64,000 bases of DNA from Deltaproteobacteria bacterium (GTDB taxonomy: Bacteria; Myxococcota_A; Polyangia; Polyangiales; Polyangiaceae). This document shows positions 38,076-47,338 of the stretch, in pieces. Position numbers and translations under genes: made by a program. The DNA lies in contig JACRCQ010000042.1 in assembly GCA_016218915.1 (NCBI GenBank), forward strand, positions 62,001 through 126,000. Direction: 5' to 3'. The notes beneath the pieces are model-generated. The model ran no database searches. It was not told the DNA's origin and was given only the letters and a program-made list of their open reading frames with translations. Numbering within the stretch: position 1 is the first letter of the stretch; each line of letters begins with the position of its first letter.

Positions 38076-38909
38076 ATGATGGGGCCGTTGTTCGAGGGTC
38101 ACGCAGAGCGCGCACGGCGGGGGCAGTGGCAGATCGAGGATCTACCCTGGGATGAGCCGATCCGCTTTTGCGGGACCAGCAAGCGGGACCAGATCCTCTG
38201 CAAGCTCGACACCGTGGATCTCGCGGGCGTGATGTACCACTTGCAGCTGGGCGCGCGCATGAGGATGGGGGATCACCTTCTCCGATCGTGGAACCACGAC
38301 CGCGCGCTGCTCGAGTGCCTCGAGTGGCACGATGGCGACGAGCACAGGCACGTGCGCGTGCTGCGCCGCCTGATCGACGCGCTCCAGAGCAAAGGAGAAA
38401 CCCCTGCGAGAAACGATCGTCCGCTGTCGCCAGACCGGCTCTGGCGTGTTGCGTATTCGTCGCGCGAGCGGCTGAGCGACGACCGCGTGCTGTTGAACAT
38501 GCTGATCGACGAAGCGGTGTCGCGCACGCTGTTCGGGATGGTAGCGGGGAGCAGCGGCATTCCGCTGGTGCGAGCGACGTTCGACGCATGCTCGCAGGAC
38601 GATGTGAGGCACGTGGAGTATCTGACGCTGATGGCGGCGCGCAGGTTCGAGTCGCTGGGGAGCTACGAGCTTGCGTTCCTGCATGGGGCTGCGGTGCTGC
38701 ACACGGCGCGTCTGCAGAGCGCGCTGCGCCCCTACATCGGCTCGTTCGCGGGGGCTTCGCGCCAGAGTGCGGAAGCCGTGGTCACCGCGGTATTCGGCGC
38801 GGCTTCGCGCGTGCTGAGCGACCTCGGTGCCAACTGGAAGCAATCTCCGGTGATGCGCCTGGTGCACTCGGCGGATCGGAGCCCGTGGCTGCTGTGGTTG
38901 CTAAGATAG
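38076..38909 (+). CDS. Ferritin-like-fold candidate protein
   Basis: 277 residues, all-helical. Start ATG 38076 (or 38079); the frame is open into the previous gene. Two helices carry diiron-type pairs: DGDEHRHVRVL (E-x2-H, about residue 88) and CSQDDVRHVEYL (D-x2-H, about 172). These resemble metal-binding helices of ferritin-like oxidases, but further ligands would need alignment. The neighbours are an exported hydrolase upstream and an overlapping thioredoxin-like lipoprotein downstream, so a redox role is possible. Confidence 0.5.
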   Translation: MMGPLFEGHAERARRGQWQIEDLPWDEPIRFCGTSKRDQILCKLDTVDLAGVMYHLQLGARMRMGDHLLRSWNHDRALLECLEWHDGDEHRHVRVLRRLIDALQSKGETPARNDRPLSPDRLWRVAYSSRERLSDDRVLLNMLIDEAVSRTLFGMVAGSSGIPLVRATFDACSQDDVRHVEYLTLMAARRFESLGSYELAFLHGAAVLHTARLQSALRPYIGSFAGASRQSAEAVVTAVFGAASRVLSDLGANWKQSPVMRLVHSADRSPWLLWLLR

Positions 38910-39430
38910 CCGCAGCGGCTGCGTTGGGCTGGGTCCTGGCAGGCTGCGCAACGGCGGGCTCCCCTGCCCCTGCTCCGGCGACATCCGCGAAGCACGCTCT
39001 CCTCGGGCAGCCGATCGACTTCAAGCTCCCGCTGTCGAGCGGCGGGGAGCAACCCGTGCCTGCGCCGGGCTCGCGCGCGACGCTGATCGAGTTCTGGGTG
39101 ACCTACTGCGGGGCATGTGGAAGAAGCCTGCCCCGGATGCAGAAGCTCGCGTCTGGGCTGGAGAAGGACGGGGTGAAGGTGGAGCTTGTTGCGGTGCTCT
39201 ACGACGACGAAGCGCTGGAGAACGTGACGAGCAGGCTCAGGGAATGGGGCGTGGACAGGGAGTTCCTGATCGATCGGGGCGGCCCCACGTGGCGCAGGTT
39301 CCGCATCCACGTGCCTGGTTTCGTCGTGCTCGACAGCCGAGGGGTCGTGCGCTGGGTCGGGGCTGTGCAGGCGCGAGAGGGAGACGCTGCAGCGGCCGCG
39401 CGCGCAGTGGCGAATGGATCGTTGCAGTAG
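38894..39430 (+). CDS. TlpA-like thioredoxin-fold lipoprotein
   Basis: 178 residues from GTG 38894 (GTG 38885 is an alternative), overlapping the end of the ferritin-like gene. A lipoprotein signal ends at Cys18 (VLAGC). The AhpC/TSA-Redoxin-type domain (about 35-170) has the active site YCGAC (C72, C75) after FWVT, and the cis-Pro in HVPGFVVLD. Such proteins reduce periplasmic disulfides, for example in cytochrome maturation. The ATG-free start was chosen because the signal peptide begins directly after it. Confidence 0.85.
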   Translation: MVAKIAAAAALGWVLAGCATAGSPAPAPATSAKHALLGQPIDFKLPLSSGGEQPVPAPGSRATLIEFWVTYCGACGRSLPRMQKLASGLEKDGVKVELVAVLYDDEALENVTSRLREWGVDREFLIDRGGPTWRRFRIHVPGFVVLDSRGVVRWVGAVQAREGDAAAAARAVANGSLQ

Positions 39431-39432
39431 GG

Positions 39433-40623
39433 CTACTTGACCAGATTGAGCGTGTAGCTGCCGGTCTTGCCCGTGGGGGAGAAGACTACGAGGTAGTAGG
39501 TGGCTGCCCCGGACGTCGTATAGGTGAATTCGGTCGGCGTGGTGTTGGTGACCGCGTAGAAGCTCCCGTTGACCTTCTTCCACATCTGCAGCTCGAAGTC
39601 GCTCGAAGAGCTCAGCACCAGGTCGTAGCTGATACCCTTGGAGCTGGCGGTCCAGGTGAACCAGTCCTCGTCGCTGGTCGAAGCCAGCCCGCCGCATGCG
39701 AGCTTGGTGAGCTTGTCCGCTGCTGTGTAGGAGTCGTTCGCCTCGGTCTCCTGGGTCCCGCCCGTGCACGTGGTGCTCGGTGGCGCAGAGCCGCCGGAGC
39801 CGCCGGAGCCTGCTGAGCCACCCGCGCCGCCCGTGCCTCCGCCGCTGCTGCCAGGTCCGCCATTGGCCTGGATCGTGGACTGGATCCAGCTGCTGAGCAG
39901 ATCCACGCGGGCAAACACTGCGCCCCCGCCGCCCCCTGAATTCACCGCAACGATGGTGTACGGCGCGCTGCCAGTCAGCTCCACCGGTCCGCCCGAATCG
40001 CCGGACTGGATGATATCCGACCCCTGGTAGTCATAGGGGTAGCCGATGGATTGACCGCTCGACAGGCTGATCGCCTGACTCATGTACAGCGCTGTCGTCG
40101 AAAGCGACCCGTTGTTGATCCGTCCGATCGCGATCCCCTTGGTGCCATTGGACACGGCCTTGGTCGCAAGGGTCGGGTACTGGCTCAGCGTGATAGGCGT
40201 GTCGAGGATGATCAGCCCAAGGTCGTGGAGGTTCGGGTCCACGGTCTCGGAATCGGTGTTCCAGTCGTAGACGAGGCCCTTGGATGATTGCGCGGTCTGG
40301 CCATTGGCAAAGGGAGCCTTGATCTTCCACTGGCTGATGCCGTGCACGCAGTGGCCGGCGGTGAGCACCACGCGAGGGGCGATCACGCTGCCCGAGCAGT
40401 AGGAGGAGAGCTGGCCTCCCTCGTACATGTCGATCAGCACGGCCTCCGAGTGCGAGGTGGCCTTGCTTCCGTTTACGATCGGGGCCGACTCAGGCGTAGT
40501 GGACGACGGCTCCGGGTCGTATTCGATGCTGCTCGTGGGAGACGCCGCTGTGCATCCGCATGCGAGGGCGAACGCGATGAACGGGACAGCTGCTGCGAAA
40601 TTCTTCGTGAGTGTTGTACGCAT
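39433..40623 (-). CDS. Secreted trypsin-like serine protease with C-terminal PPC-like domain
   Basis: 396 residues from ATG 40623. The signal/lipobox region ends near Cys22-Cys24 (ALACGC). The S1 protease domain (about 49-285) has the His91 (TAGHC), Asp134 (NLHDLGL) and Ser210 (GDSGGP) triad and IVNG at the expected activation site (49-52). A Gly/Ser-rich linker (about 286-312) joins a PPC-like beta-sandwich (about 315-396), often involved in surface or substrate binding. Long polar segments between the signal and IVNG suggest a propeptide. Convergent with the TlpA-like gene. Confidence 0.92.
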   Translation of the reverse strand: MRTTLTKNFAAAVPFIAFALACGCTAASPTSSIEYDPEPSSTTPESAPIVNGSKATSHSEAVLIDMYEGGQLSSYCSGSVIAPRVVLTAGHCVHGISQWKIKAPFANGQTAQSSKGLVYDWNTDSETVDPNLHDLGLIILDTPITLSQYPTLATKAVSNGTKGIAIGRINNGSLSTTALYMSQAISLSSGQSIGYPYDYQGSDIIQSGDSGGPVELTGSAPYTIVAVNSGGGGGAVFARVDLLSSWIQSTIQANGGPGSSGGGTGGAGGSAGSGGSGGSAPPSTTCTGGTQETEANDSYTAADKLTKLACGGLASTSDEDWFTWTASSKGISYDLVLSSSSDFELQMWKKVNGSFYAVTNTTPTEFTYTTSGAATYYLVVFSPTGKTGSYTLNLVK

Positions 40624-40881
40624 CGCCAGACCTTTCGCAAACGTGTCGCCGCCGCCCTCATCAAGAGTCGTGCCGCTGTCGATCGAAATCCGACCGAGCG
40701 CGCCACGAGCGCGCATCGCGCGACGATCGATCTTCCCTCGATCGCGTGCAGTCGCCTGGATCGATGATGACTTGAGGCAGCACATGATGCCTTGAGCCCT
40801 CATGCCGCAACTGCTTGAAACACAAGCCGAAAAGAATGATCCGCCAGCACGGTGACCTCGCGCGATAGGCTGGTGGCACCC

Positions 40882-42306
40882 ATGCGATTCCGACTCTTCC
40901 CTTCCCTTGCGCTCGTCATCGCTTGCTCGATCAGCTGCTCGAGCTCTTCATCGTCGAATCCTTCTGCCAGCACGCCCGGCAACGACGCCGCAGTCGAGCA
41001 GGACGGCGCGCCGGAAGATGCAGCGCTGGATCAGGGCCTGGACGCGACGTCCGGAGAGGACGCGGTCGATGGGGATGGTTCGTCAATCCCGGACGCGACG
41101 CAGGATCAAGCCGTAGAGGACGCCTTGCCTCCGGGCGCCCAGCTCGTGATCGAGAACGTCTTCGTCAGCGGCGCCTGGATGGGCGAGGCCGTCATGGTCG
41201 TCGGTCCTGACGGCACGTCCGTGCTGATCGACACGGCCAGCGGACTCCATGCTGCTGCACTATTCGAGGCGATCGAGCGAAATGTGGGCAAGCGCAGCGT
41301 CGATTGGGTGGTGATAACCCACTATCACGAGGATCACATCGGCGGATTCGACAAGCTTTTCCGGGCGTCGACGGTCAACGGCGACAATCCCGCCGTGATC
41401 CAGCGAGGCGTGGTCACACGCGGAATGGTGGACATCGGCGCGGACAACGTGGGGGCCAACGGCTTCGGGCAGCTGTGCTCCTGGTTGGGCGACGCTGCGC
41501 ATGCGTCGTTGCGACACGATCTGTGCTCAGGGCCTGCGCAGGCTCCGTGCGACGGGAGCACGACGGGAGCTCCCTGGGCAGCAAGCTCGTGCGACGGGCT
41601 GCGCATGGGGGTTCTCGACGATCCGGGCGACGACGGGGCTGGGGCTCTGTCCACGATTCAGCTTGGCGGGGGAGCCTCGATTGTATTCTTCGCTGCCAAT
41701 GCGCATGTCGCATCGGGCGCGGGCGTGGAGAGCGCGGAGCAGTCCGGCGTGGTCGTGGGAGAAGGGGCCAATGGTCCGGAGAACGGCAGGAGCGTTGGAG
41801 CGATCCTGCGTTGGGGCAACTTCTCCTATGTATTTGCTGGGGACATGACGGGAGAGGGGGAATCGGACAACCCGGACATCGAATCGTTCGTGGTGGGCAA
41901 GGCGCCGGGAATCCTCGTGCAGCCGGGTGGCGCTCCGCTCTTCGAGACCGGGATGAGCGACGTGGTGCACGTGAGCCACCACGGATACAACACGAGCACG
42001 AACCAGGCGTGGGTGGACTGGCTCCTTCCGAACGATGGTCAAGCGCGCAACGCGGTCATCGGGGCGAACCACAACTACCTTCTCGCGCCTGCGGCGAAGG
42101 TGCTTGGGAGGCTTGGCCCCCGGGTCGGAGCAGGCTCGATCTGGGTGACCGAACCAGGGACAGGTGGGAGCAGCCATCCGCGTCTGGTCGCCGCAAAGGG
42201 CGCGGTCGTGATCCGCGTGAAGGATGATGGGAACGCCTACTCGGTGGCTCCGCGCACAGGGGGCGTGGAAGGGCCGGCGCAGGAGTTCGTGAGCACGAGC
42301 CCGTGA
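40882..42306 (+). CDS. Metallo-beta-lactamase-fold lipoprotein
   Basis: 474 residues from ATG 40882. A lipoprotein signal ends near Cys19 (SISC), then an Asp/Ala-rich linker (about 25-85). The MBL domain has the zinc motif THYHEDH (H147, H149, D151, H152), a later FAGDMTGEGE Asp and VHVSHHG for the last His. The order and the HVSHHG motif resemble the ComEC/Rec2 C-terminal and related hydrolases. Substrate unknown, possibly nucleic acid or a phosphodiester outside the cell. Divergent from the serine protease. Confidence 0.85.
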   Translation: MRFRLFPSLALVIACSISCSSSSSSNPSASTPGNDAAVEQDGAPEDAALDQGLDATSGEDAVDGDGSSIPDATQDQAVEDALPPGAQLVIENVFVSGAWMGEAVMVVGPDGTSVLIDTASGLHAAALFEAIERNVGKRSVDWVVITHYHEDHIGGFDKLFRASTVNGDNPAVIQRGVVTRGMVDIGADNVGANGFGQLCSWLGDAAHASLRHDLCSGPAQAPCDGSTTGAPWAASSCDGLRMGVLDDPGDDGAGALSTIQLGGGASIVFFAANAHVASGAGVESAEQSGVVVGEGANGPENGRSVGAILRWGNFSYVFAGDMTGEGESDNPDIESFVVGKAPGILVQPGGAPLFETGMSDVVHVSHHGYNTSTNQAWVDWLLPNDGQARNAVIGANHNYLLAPAAKVLGRLGPRVGAGSIWVTEPGTGGSSHPRLVAAKGAVVIRVKDDGNAYSVAPRTGGVEGPAQEFVSTSP

Positions 42307-42337
42307 GGCGCGAGCCCGCAGCCATTGTGGAACGGGA

Positions 42338-42592
42338 CTAGCGCCCGGATTGGTACGGCGCTGAGACTTCGCCGTCGGGCATGGCCTCTGGGGGCGACGA
42401 AGCGGACGGCGCGGGTTGGACGGGAGCCGTCGGCGCAGCCGTTGGGGCCGAATTGTAGGGCACCGCCACGACGCCGCCGCCGCGGGCCGGAGGAGGACCG
42501 CAGCCGATCATGGAGACAAGGCCTGCAGCCGCGGCGATGAGGCGCGGGTAGCAGGGTGCACGGGAGCTGGAGCGAGGACGAGCTGGTCGCAT
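42338..42592 (-). CDS. Small proline/alanine-rich lipoprotein
   Basis: 84 residues. A basic N-terminus, a short hydrophobic stretch and SMIGC form a lipoprotein signal with Cys near residue 31; the rest is Pro/Ala/Ser-rich with no fold signals. It may be a spacer or wall-associated lipoprotein. It is convergent with the MBL gene and divergent from the lipoprotein at 42643. The ORF is short, so it could be spurious. Confidence 0.45.
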   Translation of the reverse strand: MRPARPRSSSRAPCYPRLIAAAAGLVSMIGCGPPPARGGGVVAVPYNSAPTAAPTAPVQPAPSASSPPEAMPDGEVSAPYQSGR

Positions 42593-42642
42593 GCCCGGTC
42601 AGGATAGCAGACGGGGCCGAGTCGAGTAGAATGCGCGCGGCC

Positions 42643-43938
42643 ATGTCGCGATACTCCATTCTGATCGGTCTCGTCGCCTGCTTGCCCTTGCTCGATGGGT
42701 GCGGAGCACCGGCCCAGCTGCCCAGAGCCAGCACGTCCGCAGCGCCGCAGCGATTGTGGGTCGAGCCAGCGCGGGCCTATGGCGATACCGTCTGGTTCCC
42801 GGACGAGATGCTGGTCGTGCAGGATGCGGTGGCATCGGTGCTCGCGCGTCCCCCTTTCGGATACCAGGTGATCCCCAACGCAGAGGTCCGCGCGTTGTGG
42901 GCAGCAACGCAGCAGGGAAGGTTGCCCGGCGTCGCGCTGCGGTGCGAGGCGGCGCCGCCCCCTTCCCTCCTGACCGAAGTGGTCTACCCGGGTGCACGCA
43001 AGGCGGAGGTGGAGACCCGCTGCGACAAGGACGGGTGCCGTCTGGAAGTGCGCATCCAGCAGCCCAATCCCGATGCCGAGCAGGGGCCCACGGAGCTCGC
43101 CCGTTTCGAGCTGCCGCTGGCTCGCGGGCAGACGCCCTCGCAGTGGGCGCAGACGATTGCGTCGACGCCGTGGAAGACGCTGCCACCACCGGATCCGAGT
43201 GGAGGGCTGGGCATCGGCGGGCTGCTCGCGCCAGGAGCCAAACCTGGGGTGTACGTAGTGCTCCACGATCTGACGCAGACCGGCCCCTGGCTGAGCAAGC
43301 TGGAGAGCGCGACGTTCCAGCCGATGGCGGAGTCGATCAAGGCGTGCGCAGCCTCCAAGCGCACGTGGAGGGATTGGTGGGGACAGGAGTTCGTGATCGA
43401 GGTCACGCCTGCGGGCAAGGTGTCGCGGTGCGAGTATCCTCTCGTGGATCACCTTCCTCCGCCTGACTTCGAGTGCACGTGCGGGCTGCTTCGGGCGATG
43501 GAGTTCGGGCTCGCGCAAGCCACGCGGCGAGCGTCGTTCTATCTGGATGTGACCACGCTCTCCGAGCGACATGCACCTGCGCCGACCCTGTACCGAAGCG
43601 CGTATCTGCTGCAGAAGAAGGCGACGGATCGCTCCGCGGTGCTTGGGACCAACGTCGTGGATTCCGCTGCGGTGGCGCTCTGCCTGGAGTCGGTGGATCA
43701 GGTTCTCGGGGAGATGAACATCCCTGTGACGTTCGAGGTGGGCGCAGATGGACGCTCCACGCGCCATGCGGTGCAATGGCCGCAGTTGATCGGCAATGAC
43801 GTGCGCGCGTGCATGGATCGGGAGCTGGCGAAGGCGTGGTTCAACTGCCCGCTGACTGGCCGGGCGCAGGTGACAGCGGTCGTTTCGATCGCGGTGAAGC
43901 CCTATGGAAAGCCGATCAAGGTGGAGAAGGCGCCCTAG
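42643..43938 (+). CDS. Large lipoprotein of unknown function
   Basis: 431 residues from ATG 42643 (ATG 42631 is possible). Lipobox LLDGC near residue 20. The mature part contains several Cys pairs (for example TRCDKDGC and FECTCG) and repeated beta-like segments with conserved aromatics, and a C-terminal part like TonB/energiser-coupled domains (VTAVVSIAVKPYGKPIKV). No family recognised. It is probably monocistronic, with a possible hairpin at its 3' end. Confidence 0.6.
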   Translation: MSRYSILIGLVACLPLLDGCGAPAQLPRASTSAAPQRLWVEPARAYGDTVWFPDEMLVVQDAVASVLARPPFGYQVIPNAEVRALWAATQQGRLPGVALRCEAAPPPSLLTEVVYPGARKAEVETRCDKDGCRLEVRIQQPNPDAEQGPTELARFELPLARGQTPSQWAQTIASTPWKTLPPPDPSGGLGIGGLLAPGAKPGVYVVLHDLTQTGPWLSKLESATFQPMAESIKACAASKRTWRDWWGQEFVIEVTPAGKVSRCEYPLVDHLPPPDFECTCGLLRAMEFGLAQATRRASFYLDVTTLSERHAPAPTLYRSAYLLQKKATDRSAVLGTNVVDSAAVALCLESVDQVLGEMNIPVTFEVGADGRSTRHAVQWPQLIGNDVRACMDRELAKAWFNCPLTGRAQVTAVVSIAVKPYGKPIKVEKAP

Positions 43939-44030
43939 TGCCGTGTGCCCGAAGTACGTAGCGGGACCATTGGCGCCCTCCGCATTCCGCCAAGCGTAGA
44001 GACATGCCGCCGCCGTGTCTCGGTGAGTCT

Positions 44031-44050
44031 CCCCGGGGCAAGCCCCGGGG
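44031..44050. repeat. Left hairpin of the IS200-type element
   Basis: CCCCGGGGCAAGCCCCGGGG, followed by CCTCAGG. It matches the right hairpin at 44599-44618 in the same orientation with only CG/GC swaps, as expected for subterminal hairpins recognised by a single-strand transposase. Confidence 0.65.
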
Positions 44051-44052
44051 CC

Positions 44053-44511
44053 TCAGGTCCTGCGCTTCGCTTTTCCGGAGGGGAAAAGCTCCGCTTGGAC
44101 CCCGAGCGCGGCCTCGTCGTCATGCGACTCGATGTACCGCCTGACGACCTCCGCAGTCACTCGGTCCCCGACGGTCCGCACGAAGTAGCTCGGGCTCCAA
44201 AGCTCGCCTGACCACATGACTCGTTCCAAGTGAGGAAACCTCTCGAACATATGCCGGGCGCTCAGACTCTTCAGCTTGCGCACCGCCGAACCGACCGACT
44301 GCTGCGGCGGGACGGCGATGCAGATGTGAACGTGGTCGACGGCTACCTCCAGCGCCTCGACGTACATGTCGTGGACCTCCGCCGCCCGCCGTAGCAGTCT
44401 CGCGCAATAGGCTCGCTCGCGCGCCCCGCTGAGCGCCCTGCGCCGTCGCTTTGTCGCCCACACGATGTGATAGAGGCATTCCCAGACCGAGTGACTGCTT
44501 CGCCGCAACAT
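44053..44511 (-). mobile_element. tnpA: IS200/IS605-family transposase TnpA (Y1 HUH)
   Basis: 152 residues, full length for TnpA. The HUH metal motif is DHVHICI (H60, H62) and the catalytic Tyr126 is in VVRRYIESHD; LWSPSYF matches the family core. Such enzymes move single-stranded DNA by a tyrosine-mediated cut and paste using hairpin ends. No TnpB partner is present. Inverted hairpins at 44031-44050 and 44599-44618 mark an element of about 590 bp, within an otherwise non-repetitive neighbourhood. Start: the second codon context ATG 44511 fits the normal length. Confidence 0.9.
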
Positions 44512-44598
44512 CTCCTGGTTCTACGCGCTCGGCCGTGGTTTGAGGAGACCTCTCGCTGTCGGCCTCCTCATCTCCGGATTCAGGTTTGTGCCTTATAT

Positions 44599-44618
44599 CC
44601 CCGCGGCAAGCCGCGGGG
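44599..44618. repeat. Right hairpin of the IS200-type element
   Basis: CCCCGCGGCAAGCCGCGGGG followed by CCTTACGG; the CAAG loop and flank match the left hairpin. It probably marks the 5' side of the transposase gene end. Confidence 0.65.
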
Positions 44619-44637
44619 CCTTACGGCACCTGGGTAA

Positions 44638-44705
44638 GGCACGGCATGCCGTGCCCCGGTAAGGCACGGCATGCCGTGCCCCACGCAGGCACGCCGTGGC
44701 GTGCC
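44638..44705. repeat. Three palindromes at 25-bp spacing
   Basis: GGCACGGCATGCCGTGCC at 44638-44655 and 44663-44680, then a variant GGCACGCCGTGGCGTGCC at 44688-44705. The period is 25 bp. The same core occurs at 25157-25176. They resemble REP-type palindromes and lie next to the IS200-type transposase and the aminotransferase 3' end. Confidence 0.75.
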
Positions 44706-44739
44706 GCTGCCAGGACCCATGGGCCCGGCGCATTGCGAC

Positions 44740-45918
44740 TTACTGGCCGCACTCGATCGCGACGCGCGCGACCACCCGTCGGATCGCCTCTGCGAACAGG
44801 TCTTCCTGCGCGATGAGGCTCACCACCAGGTAGCCCTCTTGCTGGAACCCGAAGAACGAGCCGGGGTGCACCACCACGCCGTCCTCCAGCACCAGCCGGA
44901 CTGCCCATTGCTCGTCGGTCATCACGCGCGGCACCCGGAGTACCGCATACCAGCCTGCCGCCACTTCGAGAGCGTTGAGCGCGCTGCCTTGTCCGATGCT
45001 GGACCGGAGCGCGCCGAGGTTGGAGCGGATCCTGGTGCGGAGCTGCTCCTGGATCGGCTTGCGCAACTCGAGAAGGCTGCGGGCCGCATGCTGCACGGGC
45101 GTGCCCACGGACAGGAAGGTATCTGCCAGCATCTCGAGACGCCCCAGTGCCTGACTAGCATCGCTCTCCGGCCCGCCCACGACGATCCATCCAAGCTTCA
45201 TCTGCGGGAGGCACACGCTCTTGGACAGCCCGCCGAGTGAGAATGAAAGCTGGCGCGACTCGGCGGCCACGCAAGCCACGCGCGCAGGGTCATCGACCCA
45301 GACGTAGTCCTCGAAGACCTCGTCGGACACGATGGCGAGGCCACGGGCGCGCGCGATCTCCTCGATCGCTGCCAGCTCTACCCGATGCAGATACGAGCCG
45401 GTCGGGTTGTTCGGGCTCACCACGAACACAGCGCGCGTGCTCTCGCCGACTGCATGGCGAATCGACTCGATATCCACATGCCAGCGTCCGTCGTACAGGA
45501 GCCCATAGCCTTTCAGCTCGACGCATTCGATGCGCGCGAGATCGTCGAACAGCGGGTAGCTCGGTCGCGGCACCAGGATCGAATCGCCAGGGTCGCACAG
45601 GAGCTTGAGGAGCCATGCGTAGGCCTCGCTGGATGACGAGGTCAGCGCGATGCGAGACGGGTCGATGGCGAGCGCCTTGTCGCGGTAGGTGTCTGCGATG
45701 GCCTGGCGCGCGCCCCGATGTCCGAGGGGCGTGGGCTCGTAGGTGAGCGATGGCGGTTGGGCAATCGCAGCGAGAATCTCGGCGTCCGGGTATGGGAGGC
45801 CGATGCTCGTCGGATTGGACTGGGTGAGGTCGAGCAGGGCGCGGTCGCGACGGGCGCGCTGCAGAGCGAGCGAGAAGGCATTGGGCGAAAGGTCCCAGGC
45901 CGTGCGGTTCGAGAACAT
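44740..45918 (-). CDS. PLP-dependent aminotransferase (class I/II)
   Basis: 392 residues from ATG 45918; the longer frame is not protein-like. Fold type I enzyme with the Schiff-base Lys233 (GGLSKSVCLPQMK), NNPTG-like SPNNPTGSYL, the SDEVFEDY Asp and a C-terminal Arg pocket not clearly visible. It transfers amino groups between amino acids and 2-oxo acids; substrate specificity cannot be read. The stop is 34 bases from the palindrome cluster, and the SGNH gene ends 7 bases upstream of the ATG, so the two probably share a transcript. Confidence 0.88.
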   Translation of the reverse strand: MFSNRTAWDLSPNAFSLALQRARRDRALLDLTQSNPTSIGLPYPDAEILAAIAQPPSLTYEPTPLGHRGARQAIADTYRDKALAIDPSRIALTSSSSEAYAWLLKLLCDPGDSILVPRPSYPLFDDLARIECVELKGYGLLYDGRWHVDIESIRHAVGESTRAVFVVSPNNPTGSYLHRVELAAIEEIARARGLAIVSDEVFEDYVWVDDPARVACVAAESRQLSFSLGGLSKSVCLPQMKLGWIVVGGPESDASQALGRLEMLADTFLSVGTPVQHAARSLLELRKPIQEQLRTRIRSNLGALRSSIGQGSALNALEVAAGWYAVLRVPRVMTDEQWAVRLVLEDGVVVHPGSFFGFQQEGYLVVSLIAQEDLFAEAIRRVVARVAIECGQ

Positions 45919-45925
45919 CGGAGGT

Positions 45926-47338
45926 CTATTCTGGCGTGCAGCCGGCATCAGGATGCTTGTGGAGCCAGGCGCCGAAGTCGCGCCAGATCGCGTGGACGAT
46001 CCGGCTTGCCATGTACGACGCTCCCTTTTCGTTGAGGTGATACAGGTCCCACATGTTCCACTTCTTCTTCTGGAAGCGGAGCATCGAGGACTCCCCGCCC
46101 ATGGCCTCCCAGAAGTCCCAGAAGGCACAGCGGTTCTGCTCGGCGATCTCTCGCATCTGCCTGGCGACCTTCACCGTGTTCTTGTCCGAGCGCCCCTCCT
46201 TGAAGGATACCGAATGATCCGGTGGGCTCATGACCAGGAGCGAGACGTCCGCGATGCCTTCGCGATGCATGGCGATGATCTGCCGCATCGCCTCCGGCTG
46301 CGAGGCAGGATGGACCGTGTTGGTCCCAAGCATGTAGATCACCAGGTCGTAGCGTCGGTTCGCGAGCGATTGCGAGGTCGTGAGCCGATCGCCGTGGGCA
46401 AGCGAGTGGGCGCTCACCCCGCCTATGCCGAGGGCATCGACGATGACGGAGGGCTTGCCGCGTTCGAGCGCTGCGCCGAACAGGCGCACCGGGCGCCTGC
46501 CATGGGCCACGAACTCGATCGAGTGCGCGCCGTCGGAAAAGTCCCACCGCATGACGGCTGAGGAGAGATCCGCAGCGTCGGTGTTGACGTCAGCGAGCTT
46601 GCTGCCATCGAGCATCACGGAGAAGACGCCTGCGCCGGGTCGACGCAGGTAGTGCAGCTCGAGATGGCTGGCGGATCGCCCGATCGGAGCGGGGTCGTTG
46701 GCAGTCCGGAGCCAAGCCTTGGCGCCGACTTGCGAGCTCTGCGCAGCGATCCCGCTGAACCCGTAGAGACCGTCGGCAACCTTGCGGGTCGAGATCGCGT
46801 ACTCCTCCCACGCGGTCTGATCCAGACCGTGGACCACGTCCATGTGGAAGTAGTGGCGCCATGGGCGGCCAAAGGCGACGAACCCATGGCCCGCATCGCC
46901 GTACTTGCGCTGGAGCATCCTGCGCATGGTCCCGCTGATCAGATCGAGCGTCATGTTCGAGTCGCCGTAGAAGCCGAGGCGCACGTGATCCCTGGCGGTG
47001 CCGCGGATCACGCGTGCGAGCCGCTCGTAGAAGCGCTTCATCGCTTCGCCCGAGGGGTCGATGAGCGTGGGCACGGCGGTGTCCAGGTGCTCTGGGGGGA
47101 TCTCGGGGGTCTCCAGGACCAGAGGCGAGCATCGGTCCGTGGGGACCGGGGTAGCATCGGTGATGGGTGCAGGGTTCGAGCCGACGGCAGCAGCGGCAGC
47201 CTTTGGGGGAGGCGATGAGATCGCAGGGGCTGCGAGCGCAGGGGAGGTGGGAGGTTGCGCGGGTTGTGCGCAGTGCACAGCGGCTGGCAGCAGCAGGAGT
47301 GCCAGGGCGAGCAGGGCGCGTGAAGACGGGGACGGCAT
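45926..47338 (-). CDS. Exported SGNH/GDSL-family hydrolase-like protein
   Basis: 470 residues from ATG 47338. An N-terminal hydrophobic signal (ALLALALLLLPAAVHC, with a possible lipobox Cys23) is followed by a Pro/Ala-rich spacer (24-65). SGNH motifs: GFYGDSN (Ser127), the Gly block, MLGTNTV (Asn) and WDLYHLNEKG (Asp-x2-His) near 445. Family members are esterases or O-acetyl-modifying enzymes acting on polysaccharide or lipid. The order and spacing support an active enzyme. It is in tandem with the aminotransferase gene. Confidence 0.82.
   Translation of the reverse strand: MPSPSSRALLALALLLLPAAVHCAQPAQPPTSPALAAPAISSPPPKAAAAAVGSNPAPITDATPVPTDRCSPLVLETPEIPPEHLDTAVPTLIDPSGEAMKRFYERLARVIRGTARDHVRLGFYGDSNMTLDLISGTMRRMLQRKYGDAGHGFVAFGRPWRHYFHMDVVHGLDQTAWEEYAISTRKVADGLYGFSGIAAQSSQVGAKAWLRTANDPAPIGRSASHLELHYLRRPGAGVFSVMLDGSKLADVNTDAADLSSAVMRWDFSDGAHSIEFVAHGRRPVRLFGAALERGKPSVIVDALGIGGVSAHSLAHGDRLTTSQSLANRRYDLVIYMLGTNTVHPASQPEAMRQIIAMHREGIADVSLLVMSPPDHSVSFKEGRSDKNTVKVARQMREIAEQNRCAFWDFWEAMGGESSMLRFQKKKWNMWDLYHLNEKGASYMASRIVHAIWRDFGAWLHKHPDAGCTPE

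Noticed and set aside
44031-44618. REP-associated (RAYT) transposase rather than IS200/IS605
   Set aside because: Length and core motifs match classic TnpA, and the hairpins are direct, not inverted, copies.
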